The notes: generated by a model from the sequence alone, not told the origin. Numbered from the stretch's first letter, positions 28,987 to 39,550 are shown. The stretch is DNA of 59,522 bases from Bradyrhizobium sp. 132 (GCF_023074185.1 NZ_JADPKY010000055.1:1-59522), one strand, 5' to 3'. A program made the numbers and translations.

Positions 28987-29768
28987 GCTCTGAGGACTGC
29001 GCGGAGCGGCATGTAGTCGATGTCCCACTCGCCCTTTTCAACGGTATGGGCCACCCATCACGGCGATTTTGGTATCCGCTTTGCTCCTGACGCGAAGCCG
29101 GGTATCGCGTAAATTGAGCCTTGATATCCAACGTAGCATGCTGTTGGGAATGGTAGGTTAGAGCCTTTGCTGCTTCGGTCTACGAGCGATAGGCCGACGT
29201 CGTACTTGCGCAAGAGCTATACCCTCCGGCCGCGGAATGATCTCCCATGCTCATTTGTTCAATCGAGTGCTGAGCTTGCGGCAGCGACATTGCTTTCGGA
29301 TGATTGCTGGTGCAGCTCGTCAGAATCGCGCCCGAGCTCGTACTCTGCCATGACAGGCCGAAATCGTGCCCTCGGAGCTTAGTTCACGCCGAAGAGGTGT
29401 GGTAAGCGGAACCGCGACACAGATGCCAAAGCTACCCAACTACGGCAATCGCTATATCTGTCCGACGGTCGTGGCGCTGGCCGAAAGGCAATGCGCGAGC
29501 TCGGCGGACACGTGCCCCCCTTCGGCGGCAAATCGACCGGACGCGGCCGGATGACTTGCGCCACTCGAATGCTGACTCATTTTCGTCGGTCGAGACGAGC
29601 TTTAGCATCTTACTCCAGCAAGGAGGTCGCCTCCCGAGTCTGCGGCGCGTTAGCCCTCCCATCCAATTGTGCGTGGCGTTCTGCTGGGTTCACTTCTCTT
29701 CTCAAACATCTATTCGCGCGAACATGCGATAAGAGCAGTGCATGATCGGTGAATTTTGCCGAGCCTTG
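28987..29768. other. no gene recognised
   Basis: The minus strand just after the porin reads HTVEKGEWDIDYMPLRAVLR before a stop at about 28985, which looks like the tail of a real protein, but the frame above it is interrupted. The remainder shows nothing. Confidence 0.35.
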
Positions 29769-30698
29769 CTAGGCAACCTTCGTGGACGGGTGCTTCGTCG
29801 TCTTGAGGCGCGTTACACTGCTTCGACCGTCGACGCTGACGGGCGCGTCACCATCGATTGTGGCACGATGAACGACGCGATGCTGGTCACCGTAATCGTT
29901 GACCGCATAATGCTGCGTTGCGCGGTTATCCCAGATCGCGACATCGCCTTCTTTCCAGCTCCAACGTACGGTGTTTTCGGGTGCCGTGATATGAGACTGG
30001 AATAGATCAAACAGCTTCTGACCGTCGCGTTTTGGGATACCAATAAACCTTTGCACCAGATCGCCGAGCACCAGGGCGCGCTCGCTGGTCTCGGGATGTA
30101 CACGGACCACCGGGTGCTCCGTCTCATAGATCGTTTTGGTAAAGACCTCATCAAAATGCTTCTGGTCGATTTCGCGAACACGGCAGGTCCCAGCGTAGTC
30201 GAAGGCGTTGCTGTGAACGGTCCAGAGTTCGTCGGCAAGCCGTTGGAGCGGCCGCGGCAGATCCAGATAGGCGGCCACAGCGTTCGACCAAATCGTATCG
30301 CCACCGGACGATGGGACCACAATGGCTCGCAGCACCGCAAGTCTAGGATACGCCGCGAGAAAGGTTCCATCGGCGTGCCATACATCGGCCCGGCTACCTC
30401 CGCGGGCGGAATCAAGCTCGATGATCGAGGCCGTTCCATTGACCGTACCGAGTGTCGGATGCGGCACCAGCCTTCCCAAACAAGCAGCAAATCGCTCCTG
30501 CTCCGCGTCATCAAGATGCCCCTGATCGCGGAAGAAGATCACCTTGTGTTCGAGCAGCAAGCTGGTGATCTCAGCGATGGTTTGGCTCGGTAAATCACCC
30601 GAGAGCTTAATATTTCCGATTTCAACACCGATGCGCGCTGCGCGCTTGACGACGTCGGTCAGTGGAATGACCCTCTCGGTCGAAGCCGTTTGTTTCAT
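29769..30698 (-). CDS. TauD/AtsK-type 2-oxoglutarate-dependent dioxygenase
   Basis: A non-haem iron enzyme that typically oxidises taurine, alkyl sulfates or related compounds using 2-oxoglutarate. Numbered from a TTG at 30731, the iron ligands are His119 and Asp121 (VWHADGTF) and the distal His288 (HRVVHRATI). FRDQGHLDDAEQERFA and GDTIWSNAVAAY are typical of the family. I prefer the ATG at 30698 (MKQTASTER), giving 309 residues. No sulfonate transporter genes sit nearby, so the substrate cannot be inferred. Intact. Confidence 0.85.
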   Translation of the reverse strand: MKQTASTERVIPLTDVVKRAARIGVEIGNIKLSGDLPSQTIAEITSLLLEHKVIFFRDQGHLDDAEQERFAACLGRLVPHPTLGTVNGTASIIELDSARGGSRADVWHADGTFLAAYPRLAVLRAIVVPSSGGDTIWSNAVAAYLDLPRPLQRLADELWTVHSNAFDYAGTCRVREIDQKHFDEVFTKTIYETEHPVVRVHPETSERALVLGDLVQRFIGIPKRDGQKLFDLFQSHITAPENTVRWSWKEGDVAIWDNRATQHYAVNDYGDQHRVVHRATIDGDAPVSVDGRSSVTRLKTTKHPSTKVA

Positions 30699-30731
30699 TG
30701 CGAATATTTCCAAGCTTTGCGGATTCTTCAA

Positions 30732-31104
30732 GCGGACTAGGGCGCGTGTGACTAGGTTTCGTAGGCGAGCCTCGCGCTACGGGTACTCTCGAGCAAGCAC
30801 CATGCCAGTTGGAAAACGGAGCTGTGAACGTCCCTCAGGTACGGGACCGGGTTTGAGTCGAACAGTTTGCCAGGAACTCGATGCCACCCCCCACCCTCTT
30901 TCCAACCCACCCGGGCCGGCGGCGAAAGGTATAGGGCGCATAGTCGATAGAAAATGTACCGCTCGGCACTCGAAGAGAAAGGCCATACGGTCCTCGTGCA
31001 ACGTCGGGCAGCCAGCCTTGCGCGCTGTTCTCGTCCAGTATGCGCACTCCGCTTAACAGTTTGCGGCAATCGGCCAGTCTCGAGCCGCCTCTGCGAACGG
31101 ACCA
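30732..31104. other. no gene recognised
   Basis: Intergenic DNA between the dioxygenase and the pectate lyase remnant. Confidence 0.35.
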
Positions 31105-32371
31105 TCACCGGCTCTCAAGGTGTCCGGGACCTGCCTTGGCCGTGATCACTGCCGAAACAGCATCGGCTGGAAATGGAAGAGGAATAGATGACCCTGGAAG
31201 AGCTCCAAACGATTGAACTACGGCTTCATCCAGGCGAAAGCCATTGATCCGCGGCACTGGGCTCGCGATGTTCTCGATGCACCGACGTCCGAGCACGGTA
31301 AGGCAGATGTTCTGCACGGTCCGGCTGGATTTGCCCAACAAGCCAAAGATATGTCCACTACCAGTCTTTACAGGTGTTTCAATGTTGTCAAAGTAGTTGC
31401 CCTCGATCAGCACTTGCACAGATGGTCCAGCATCCATCTGCATGGAAGAATCCGCCGCTCTGTTGCGCATTCGTGTTGTGGAAGTAATTGTTGAGGAGAT
31501 GAATAATAGCCTGGGCACCGTCAATGTGCGGCGCCCGCCCTGAGATCTCATGGAAATAGTTATTTGCGATGGTGATCGTCTGCGGGACACCAAGAAAAAG
31601 GAGATTCCAATAGTGCTCCCCGTTACAATAGGAGGAATAGGTATCGCTGCCATCGAAGTCGTTCCAGGAAATCGTAATATTCGTCGTAGGGCCAAGGCCG
31701 CCGGCAATCATCTGCCGCCCGATATTATGAAACCGGTTGTGATCGATCCAAACCAGGTCGGCTCGTGCAATTGCAATAGCATCGCCGGCAAATATCATGC
31801 CTTGATTGATATCACTGATGGTCAGGTTGCGAATAACGACGTTGCTGACCCCATTTAGGCGCAGCCCCTTCCCTTTGATTGTCGCCCTCGGGCCAACGCC
31901 GATCACCGTCTTGTTTGAGCCAATCTCCAGCGGGTGCTTGCCGGCCCTGTCGAAGCCGACCAATGTCTTCTCCTTGCCGTCGCAATGCGCATCGTTGCCA
32001 TCTATAAGGAGAAGGGACTCACTTTTATACGGTGCCGAACAAGCACGGCCGTATTGGCAACCCTGCCCCTCGCCTTGCCCTTCCGTACCGGTAAAGTCTA
32101 TGGTTCCGGCTACCTGAATCTCGCGCGGACTATTGTCATTGCAGCGCCCGAAGCTGTACGAACGACACAACTCATACTTCAGAGCTTTGGTTGATCTGAC
32201 CTGAACTACCTCGCCTCCAAGGCCGCCCGTCGCTGCAGAGCCAAAGCCATTGAGGGCTTCCGATCGCACATAGTTCGATCCGAGCACGGAAGAGACGCCG
32301 ACGACGACAGCAAGTCCACCGAGCACGCGCAACGACCGTTTGATGTGCTTCATCGTGTCCCTCATAGGCAT
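31105..32371 (-). pseudogene. pectate lyase (PL1 type), secreted, frameshifted
   Basis: The ATG at 32371 (MPMRDTMKHIKRSLR, after AAGAGAG) opens a signal peptide (LGGLAVVVGVSSVLGSNYVRS). The beta-helix then follows with TIKGKGLRLNGVSNVVIRNL, VWIDHNRFHN (the Asp-His motif of family 1 lyases) and ITISWNDFDGSD. Near 31455 the frame shifts by one base: the first frame runs on to a stop at 31388, while MQMDAGPSVQVLIEGNYFDN continues the protein in another frame to 31105. The last quarter, with part of the active groove, is therefore lost unless ribosomes slip. A secreted lyase would cut plant pectin during infection. Confidence 0.8.
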
Positions 32372-32713
32372 GTGCTCTCTTTTACCCGGAAAACCCGCAC
32401 GAGGACTTGAACTCTCGAACTCAAATGCTGAACTGGAATAGGCCATCAGCATCCGGCGTTAACGCCATCAGATCGTCCTCAATAAGGCAGGATCGGAATA
32501 TCGGAACCATGCTACGCAACAGGTGCAGCCGCACGCTCCGCACCAGCTGTGATGGATCTGGGTAGCCATTGAGCCAATCACGGCCGATGAGAGCAGCGGT
32601 CGACCTTCGAGAGCCCCGTCAGAGGAATACTGTGGGGTGCAACACGTCTGGCCTAGGAGTTTAGTCCCAAGTTTTGATGGTGCATTCTTATCGCACGATT
32701 CGAAGGATGCGCT

Positions 32714-33374
32714 ATGGGACAAGTTTTACACGGCTGCGCCACGACGACGGAGGCGGTCCGTCGAGCAATACAAAATAGTCAAGAGAGCCTGAGAGTGCTC
32801 GCCAAGCGCTACGGGATCAACCAGAAGACTGTCGCGAAGTGGAGGGAGCGCGAGACCGTCGCCGATCTCCCGACAGGCCCCAAAGAAGCCAAATCGACCG
32901 TGCTTTCCATCGAGGAGGAGGCGATCATCGTCGCTTTCCGGCGGCATACGCTATTGCCGCTCGACGATTGCCTCTATGCGCTCCAGCCGACCATCCCGCA
33001 TCTGACGCGATCATCCCTGCATCGCTGTCTCCAGCGCCACGGGATCAGCCGATTGCCGGAGGTCGGAGGCAGCAAGCCTCCGAAGAAAAAATTAGAGGCT
33101 TATCCGATCGGCTATTTCCACATCGACATTGCTGAGCTCCAGACCGCTGAAGGCAAGCTCTACCTCTATGTCGCTATCGATCGCACCAGCAAAGTCGCCT
33201 TCGTGCAACTGGTCAGGAAGACGGGAAGGACCTCGGCCTCGACCTTCCTCGAAGCTCTGATCGCGGCTGTCCCCTACAAGATCCACACGGTTCTCACCGA
33301 CAATGGGATCCAGTTCACTTTCCCCCCGCGCTACGCGGACGGCCCCACGGCAAGAGAGCTGGCTCCGCAAATTC
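32714..33374 (+). pseudogene. IS481-type transposase, cut by another IS
   Basis: MGQVLHGCATTTEAVRRAIQ opens the helix-turn-helix of a common rhizobial IS481-family transposase. AYPIGYFHIDIAE gives the first catalytic Asp and VLTDNGIQFTFPPRYADGP the second. The protein breaks off after about 215 residues, before the catalytic Glu, exactly where the IS3-type element begins. The missing third of the gene is not found to the right of that element. Confidence 0.85.
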
Positions 33375-33442
33375 GGACAGTAGCTTGAGTGGATTTTCTG
33401 CCTGACAGCGGCGAGGATTCTTGCCGCGAATCAGGAGCGAAG

Positions 33443-33796
33443 ATGACGAAGAAGAGCCGCCGGACGCATTCTCCGGCATTCAAGGCGAAGGTTGCTTTGG
33501 CTGCGGTCAAAGGCGACAAGACGCTGGCGGAGCTGGCGCAACTGGTTGATGTTCATCCGAACCAGATCACGATCTGGAAAAACCAGCTCCTGGAAGGCGC
33601 CGCCGGCGTGTTTGGGCATGACAAGGCATCGGCCGAGACGCCGGTCGATTTGAAGGCGTTACATGCCAAGATCAGCGAGCTGGCGTTGGAAAACGATTTT
33701 TTGTCCGGCGCGCTCACCAAGGCGGGCCTGCTGAGCGCAAAGCGATCATCGACCGCGGTCATGATCTTTCTATCGTGCGCCAGGCGAAGGTCCTGA
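33443..33796 (+). CDS. IS3-family OrfA
   Basis: MTKKSRRTHSPAFKAKVALA and VHPNQITIWKNQLLEGA form the helix-turn-helix of IS3 OrfA, followed by a leucine-rich helix (LHAKISELALENDFL). 117 residues from the ATG at 33443, which is preceded by GGAG. It binds the element ends and forms the N-terminus of the OrfAB transposase by frameshifting. Confidence 0.85.
   Translation: MTKKSRRTHSPAFKAKVALAAVKGDKTLAELAQLVDVHPNQITIWKNQLLEGAAGVFGHDKASAETPVDLKALHAKISELALENDFLSGALTKAGLLSAKRSSTAVMIFLSCARRRS
33697..33703 (+). promoter_or_regulatory. probable -1 programmed frameshift site (T TTT TTG)
   Basis: A heptamer of the X-XXY-YYZ type lies in orfA. The -1 frame is open from here straight into orfB, as expected for IS3 elements that make an OrfAB fusion. 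Confidence 0.65.
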
Positions 33797-34573
33797 AGCT
33801 GGCTCGCAGCACGGTCTACTATGAACCTCGGCCAGTTTCGGCCGAGGACCTTGCCTTGATGCGTCGGCTCGATGAGCTGCATCTCGATTATCCCTTCGCG
33901 GGAGCGCGTATGCTGCGATCGTTGCTGCGGCGGGAGGGCGTATACGCCGGTCGCCGCCACATCGCGACGCTGATGAAGCGCATGGGGATCGAGGCGGTCT
34001 ATCGTCGCCCGAACACGAGCAAGCCGGCACCGGGTCACAAGATCTACCCGTACCTGTTGCGCGGATTGAAGATCGAGGGGCCCGACCAGGCGTGGGCAAT
34101 GGACATCACCTACATTCCGATGCGGCGTGGCTTCGTCTATCTCGCGGCGGTGGTCGATGTGTTCAGCCGACGGGTCCTGGCCCATCGCGTCTCGATCACA
34201 ATGGAGGCGGCCTTCTGCGTCGAAGCGGTCCAGGAGGCGTTGGCGAAGCACGGCAGGCCCGAGATTTTCAACACGGACCAGGGCAGCCAGGTTCACCCGC
34301 CTCGAGTTCACCGATGTGCTGCTGGACGCGAAGATCGCCATCAGCATGGACGGCAAGGGCGCCTGGCGCGACAACGTGTTTGTCGAGCGGCTCTGGCGCA
34401 CGGTCAAATACGAAGAAGTTTATCTCCGCGCCTACGACAGCGTGTCCGAGGCGCGAGCGTCAATTGCCAAGTATCTGGCCTTCTACAATCAGGGAGGCCC
34501 TCACTCGAGCCTTGACGGGCGCACGCCCGACGAGGCTTACTTCGGCACGCAAGCTATGGTGATGGTCGCATGA
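33704..34573 (+). pseudogene. IS3-family OrfB transposase, frameshifted
   Basis: It reads KAIIDRGHDLSIVRQAKVL, then WAMDITYIPMRRGFVYLAAV with the first catalytic Asp and IFNTDQGSQ with the second. Near 34290 the frame changes and the protein resumes as RLEFTDVLLDAKIAISMDGK and WRDNVFVERLWRTVKYEE to a stop at 34573. The single indel between the second Asp and the Glu should inactivate this copy. Confidence 0.8.
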
Positions 34574-34738
34574 CCGTCGCCGACGATTTTGTCGTCGCTC
34601 TGGTCGGGCTACGCCCTCCCGACGCAACGACAAAATCGTAAGGCCCCGCGTTCAGCATAACCCGGCAGGAATCCACTTAAATCCCGCGGGGCGCTGTCCA
34701 AACAACCGGGGTCAGCTCTGTCCGCCGCGTCACCAAGA

Positions 34739-34930
34739 CCATCCATCCGCCGCGAGATGAAGCGCCGCGCCGCGGTCGAGCCGGTGATCGGTCACCTCAA
34801 GGCCGAACACCGCATGAGCCGCAACCACCTCAAGGGCCGCGCCCGCGACCGAATCAACCCCGTCCTTGCCGCCGCCGGCTTCAACTTCCACCTTTTGCTG
34901 CGCTGGTTCGAACGGCTTTTGCGGCCCTGA
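34739..34930 (+). pseudogene. C-terminal tail of an IS5/IS1182-type transposase
   Basis: 64 codons reading REMKRRAAVEPVIGHLKAEH, MSRNHLKGRARDRINPVLAA and FNFHLLLRWFERLLRP, then TGA. It contains the catalytic Glu region (AVEPVIGHLK), but nothing before it. A remnant left by the insertion or deletion that brought the IS3 element here. Confidence 0.8.
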
Positions 34931-35208
34931 TGCAGAGGCTCCGGTGCATCATCCGCCAGCCGCACTACGCTTGAACCAGCGCGTTGCGGGAAACTTCACG
35001 GACGACATCCTACGCCGCATCAGCGCTTTACGCCACGCTCGCCAACCTCTCAGCACGCCGGCGAATAAGACGGGCTAGCTCCGGCTCCGCTCTCGTTGTG
35101 AGACACCATCATGCTCTGCGAACGCGCCGATTGCAGACCTTCAATCGGGGCGAAGTTGCACTTCAACCCCTTCAACCAGCTGCGCGCGCTATTCAGTTGA
35201 AGCCGACA
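34931..35208. other. no gene recognised
   Basis: Short region after the transposase tail, downstream of the effector gene. Nothing is seen in it. Confidence 0.3.
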
Positions 35209-36235
35209 TCAGCCCCTTAGTCGGTTTTGCAATGCCTGCCGGTCGACGACGAGGTTGAGGAGGCTCAGATCTGCCTGCCGTCTTCCCGCGAGCCGTCTGA
35301 CCAGCGCCCGGGTACCATCGACCACAAAGACACCGCAATCATAGCCGTTCGTCTGCTCGCGTATGAGGGCATCTCGCAAATCGGCTCCCACCCGCTCTGC
35401 GAGCGTTGCTGCAGGTCCGGCATTGTATGGCTTGAAGGAGTCGTAATGATAGGCAACCGGCCTGTCGCGATCGCGGCGATCTACCAGCAGCAACGACCAA
35501 TGGGAGCCGCGGGCACGGAGGTCCGTAGCGCTCGCATCACTCACCGGCAAGAACAGGAAGTCGGCCGTATCGTTGCCATTCCGATCGTTGACAATGCGAC
35601 GGAATGCGTCCTGGGCGTCGCCGTGCGTACCATGGCCCACCTGAAAGGCGATGAGAGGATCGACGAACCGGGTCCGGGCGGCGAGGTTTGGATTGCTTTG
35701 CCGCAACTCCTGCGACAGGAGCTCGTAGTCCCGCTGGATATGCTGGTCACCCAGCCATTCCCCGGCTCCGAGCACCCGTCCGCTGCGGTCGCTGGCAGAG
35801 GCACTCGCCCTCGAAGCGCCGATCCGGGCATCAGGAACCGAGGATGGGCCAGGGTGATGGATCAGCTGGGCGTCGCGGCGTCCTCGCGGCCCCAATGCGA
35901 TGGAGTAGGTCTCACCGTTGATAGAGACCGGCTGGGGAGCCATTCGCGAACTCGGCAACAGCATTCTATTGTCCAGTACATCGAGCAGGAAGTCCGGCAC
36001 CGCCTGTGAGCCATGCTGCCAATCCTCGCCGACGAGATATCCGATATCCTCGAGCTCTTGCGGCGTGCCTGATGAACCGATGAAGAACGGCGGTCTGCCG
36101 GCAGGGCTGAGCACCGGCCTTGACTGGGCGTCGTCACGCATTTCCTGCGGTGTGGACGGCAGATCAGTGAAAGAAGCCAAACCGTGGTAGATGTCTGAGA
36201 ACCGAGCTGGCGCGCCCTCCGGAGTTGGCCACTCG

Positions 36236-36510
36236 AAGTCGGACGGCACCCGTGGAGACCAGGTAAAGCTCGACCCGGCCAGGTCCTGCCAACCGCCCGG
36301 TCCAACCGGGCCTTGCGGCGCCGGCCACTCACTTGGATCAAAGTCGGACGGCACCCGTGGAGACCAGGTGAAGCTCGACCCGGCCGGGTCCTGCCAACCG
36401 CCCGGTCCAACCGGGCCTTGCGGCGCCGGCCACTCACTTGGATCAAAGTCGGACGGCACGCGCGGGGACCAGGTCGAGCTCGACCTAGCCGGTTCCTGCA
36501 AGCCGGCCTG
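36236..36510 (-). repeat. 105-base tandem repeat in the effector gene
   Basis: Two full near-identical 105-base units and a partial third (the unit-start AAGTCGGACGGCAC recurs at 36236, 36341 and 36446). Each codes 35 residues with SDFDPSEWPAPQGPVGPGGW, so the length keeps the reading frame. Confidence 0.9.
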
Positions 36511-37559
36511 CCCATGCTGAGGGAAGCTCACACCCAGCGCTCGGTTAGCCTCAACGAGTTGCAGATACTGCCTGAGCTTCTTGAGACCCACGCCATCAAC
36601 TCTCCCTGTGGCTTCCCTGAAAGCCCGGAGGTCTGCGTCCAGCGAGCGCTGCTGCTCACTATTGCCGTTGATTCGACTCGCGATGCTCTCCCTACCCTCT
36701 GTGCGGAGCCAATCACTGAACTTGCGTTGGGTCGAAGCAGTATTACGAATTATTTTTCTTCTCTGTTCGGAAGCTGGGTCGAGGTTTCTCAGCTCTTCCT
36801 TGGCCAGGCTCTCGATCAGGCTGGCGTCATCGTCATAAGCACGAAGTCGTTGTTGGGGCTGTTGTTGGGGCTCGAGACCCAGGTATTGTCGAAAGAGATC
36901 GAGTGGGGCGAACCGCTTTGTGGCTTTGTAGAACGCCGAATAATCTGCTCTCAATGACGACTGCTGCTCAGCATTGCCGTCGATACGGTCCTTGATGCTC
37001 GGCCTGCCCTCTCTTCGAAGCCAATCACTAAAAAAGCGTAGGCTGGACGCCTTCGTCGAAGCTTCGGCTTTCTCCTTGCTAGCCGCGTCGGATCCAAGCT
37101 TGGATAGAGCGTCCGTCAGAAAGTCATCGATGATGTAGACGTCCTCCGGATGAGCCGCCAATGTTTCGCGCCCCATCAGGCGGGGCCCGGCCCCGGCAGC
37201 TTGGAGCCCTTCACCAGCTCCGGTCCTGCGGAGATGAGACAATGCCGTACTGAGGCGATCACGATGATCGCCGCCAGCTTCGACGTACTGGTCGATGTCG
37301 TCGGCGAGCGACATTGGATCGTTGAACGCCGAGCCAGGGGATCCTTGTTCTGCGCTCGGAGCCAACGAGCAAACGCGTTGAGCGCCATCATATTGTTCTT
37401 GATCGTATCACGGGGGACCGTTCCAGTCCCGCGGCCTCTGGTACCATCGGGAGCAACTCTGTAGCTTTTGACGTTTTCCACGAACTGGCGGATCATCCGC
37501 TTGTCCTGGGGGTGCATCTCGTCCTGGGGGGGGCATCGGTTGCGCTCGCGTACCCACCC

Positions 37560-38140
37560 AGGCTGGGGCGGATATGGGATTTCCAGCCTGGAAATTCTGG
37601 AGTGCATCCAAGGCTGGCCCCACATGGTTCCTGCTATTGGCGCTCGCCACCTTCTTAAATTCATCTTTATAGGCTGTCAGCAGCTCAGTATTGCCAAGCA
37701 GGTCGTTCAGAGTGACGCCTTGGGGTTGGAGGAATTCGCTGAACATTCGAAGAGCCCTCACATAATTATCGATAGTCTTCGCGTTACGGTTCGCGCTGCC
37801 CAATGCCGTCTTGAACTCTTCAATCAGCCGCTCGTCCTGCGGGTGCAACGGTTGCGCTCGCCTACCCCCCAGGCTGCGGCGGATATGTCCAGCCTGGAAA
37901 TTCTGGAGCGCGTCCAAGGCTGACCCCACACGGTTCCTGTTATTGGCGCTCGCCACCTTCCTAAATTCATCTTTACAGGCTGTCAGCAGCTCAGCATTGC
38001 CAAGCAGGTCGTTCAGAGTGACGCCTTTGGGTTGGAGGAATTCGCTGAACATTCGAAGAGTCCTCACATAATTATCGATAGTCTTCGCGTTGCGGTTCGC
38101 GCTGAATGCCGTCTTGAACTCTTCAATCAGCTCCAGGTCT
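37560..38140 (-). repeat. 306-base direct repeat in the effector gene
   Basis: Two copies about 95 percent alike by eye over at least 170 bases, offset by 306 bases (for example TCATCTTTA at 37661 and 37967). They encode the duplicated DNYVR-LRMFSEFLQP domain. Confidence 0.85.
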
Positions 38141-38718
38141 GCCTCGGACGGACGACTGCGCTTTGCAAAGTCCATGCGAAGCTCCGAGTAGACGACATCA
38201 AACGCTGGGCCGCCGGACCACTTCTCACGGTGGCTTCCTCCAAAGACTTTGCTTAATCCTGATTTGACCCGAGAGAACAGTCCACGGGGCTTGTTGTCCT
38301 TCGTCCGCGCCGTAGGTTGTTCCTCCGAGGGCGCTGCGTAACGCATGCTGCTGAATGGCCCCTCCCGCAAGTCAGAGCGGTAATTATTTGCAGCCGAGCC
38401 AAGATGAGCGTGCGGAACATCGACGCTGTGACGCGCGCTGCTGAACGAATTGTTCCGCAGATTGGACCTGGGCGGCATTCGCATCGAACCCCCAACGTCC
38501 GTACGCTGGATGTTTTCATGCGACTGTGGGGCTGGAGTGTCGGGGGAACTACCCCCCGAACTCTCCTCAGGAGAGCGGAGTTGCAGCTCGTCCAATTGCT
38601 GCTCGAAGCCAGCTTGATCCGCAGGCTCCACGTCGGTCTCTTGCCGCGCACGCTGCAGCTCCTGCTGCTCGGCGTGCCAGCGCATCCAATAGTTCGGATC
38701 GTTATAGATCGGTTCCAC

Positions 38719-39309
38719 ACCACTCTCCTACTAGATGAGACGACTCTTCAAAGCCGCCTGGCAGCGACACCGGCGCGAAAAGCTAGACGTCAAGATCGCC
38801 AATTGAACAACAAGGGACCGTTATCGCGCGCGCTCCGAGCTCGTGCATTGCCGCAGAAGAGCGCCCCGGATTCCTGGGCAACAGCGAGCTATCGCCAAAC
38901 CTTAAACCAACGAAACCAAATACTCGCACGGTCCAAAAGCCATGGTGCCGCCTCCCCCTTCCAGGCAAGAAGGGCATGCGGCCACACCGCGATCGAAACT
39001 GGGCCGCCCCATTTCTGTTGGAAGGCGTCCGGGGTTTGAGAAGTTTCCTTGCAAACTCTCTTCGTCTTCAGTTCAATGTCCTCACATTAGCTACAACCAG
39101 CCGGCCGTGCCTGCACAATCAATACTCCAACGCACCTGCGCTCTTAGGACATTGAAGCCTCTCCTTCCGATCATGAAGCTTCACCGCATGTATGATTCGG
39201 ACTGTACAACCTGACGCTACGTAGACTTCAACCCCGATCGCAGAGCCGGCTCCGGAAATGAGCTATCGCCAAATTTTGGTGACGGACGGGCCGGTCATGC
39301 GGCGGCGGT
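38719..39309. other. effector upstream region without a gene
   Basis: It contains a tts-box-like site close to the effector start and, at 39204-39221, an 18-base sequence that recurs at 48806-48823. No protein-coding frame is convincing. Confidence 0.4.
38774..38789 (-). promoter_or_regulatory. possible TtsI box (tts box) of the effector gene
   Basis: The minus strand reads GTCTAGCTTTTCG, close to the first half of the tts consensus (GTCAGCTT-N-TCG) with one extra base; the second half (AAGCT) is absent. It lies 56 bases before the effector start. TtsI drives type III effector genes in rhizobia, so the site is plausible but weak. Confidence 0.35.
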
Positions 39310-39550
39310 TTTGGGCTGACGGTCGGTCGGCTTGGCGATGCAGCACCTCCTCAGGGCTGAGAATGAAGGCCAGTGTCTTTGGCGCCTTTGGCGCACTGAA
39401 TGATCTGGTCGAAATCCCAATCGAGGCCGAGCGTGGCGCGGTAGAGAAATCGAAGCGCCGCGACGGTCACTTGCACCGAGCGTGGCGCCAGCTTCTTCTC
39501 GTTCGTCAAATAGACCTGGTAGGCGTGCCAATCGGTCGGCAAGTCGTCGT
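39310..39550 (-). pseudogene. integrase (IS91-associated tyrosine recombinase type) N-terminal fragment
   Basis: One frame reads DLPTDWHAYQVYLTNEKKLA and SVQVTVAALRFLYRATLG, the SAM-like DNA-binding start of phage-type integrases; a second frame continues with PKTLAFILSPEEVLH. The catalytic domain is missing. It is fused directly to other transposase debris. Confidence 0.65.

Larger units (their letters stand above)
33375..34700 (+). mobile_element. IS3-family insertion sequence
   Basis: About 1.33 kb bounded by imperfect inverted repeats: the left end contains GGACAG...TTGAGTGGATTTTCTGCC, and the right end, read on the other strand, contains GGACAG...TTAAGTGGATTCCTGCC. It carries overlapping orfA and orfB. 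It sits inside the IS481-type transposase. I see no clear target duplication, because the right side does not return to the IS481 sequence. Confidence 0.75.
35209..38718 (-). pseudogene. nopD: NopD-like type III effector with Ulp1 SUMO-protease domain, two frameshifts
   Basis: The start is GTG at 38718 after TAGGAGAG. The N-terminus MEPIYNDPNYWMRWHAEQ is Ser/Gly/Pro-rich, as in secreted effectors. Two 102-residue repeats (RNAKTIDNYVR, LRMFSEFLQP, VTLNDLLGN) are followed by two shorter FSDWLR-EGR repeats, then three 35-residue SDFDPSEWPAPQGP repeats and a C-terminal Ulp1 cysteine protease. In the 718-residue last frame its catalytic residues are His622, Asp642, Gln671 and Cys677 (NGYDCGVFV). 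This family strips SUMO from host proteins. A C8 tract (37526-37533) and a second indel near 37330 split the gene; removing one C from the tract restores the first joint. The full product would be about 1165 residues. Confidence 0.85.

Noticed and set aside
32590..32640. possible tts box upstream of the pectate lyase
   Set aside because: GGCTCTCGAAGG on the minus strand resembles the core but mismatches most fixed positions.
34092..34562. 156-codon frame overlapping IS3 orfB
   Set aside because: Alternative-frame shadow; the transposase motifs lie in the other two frames.
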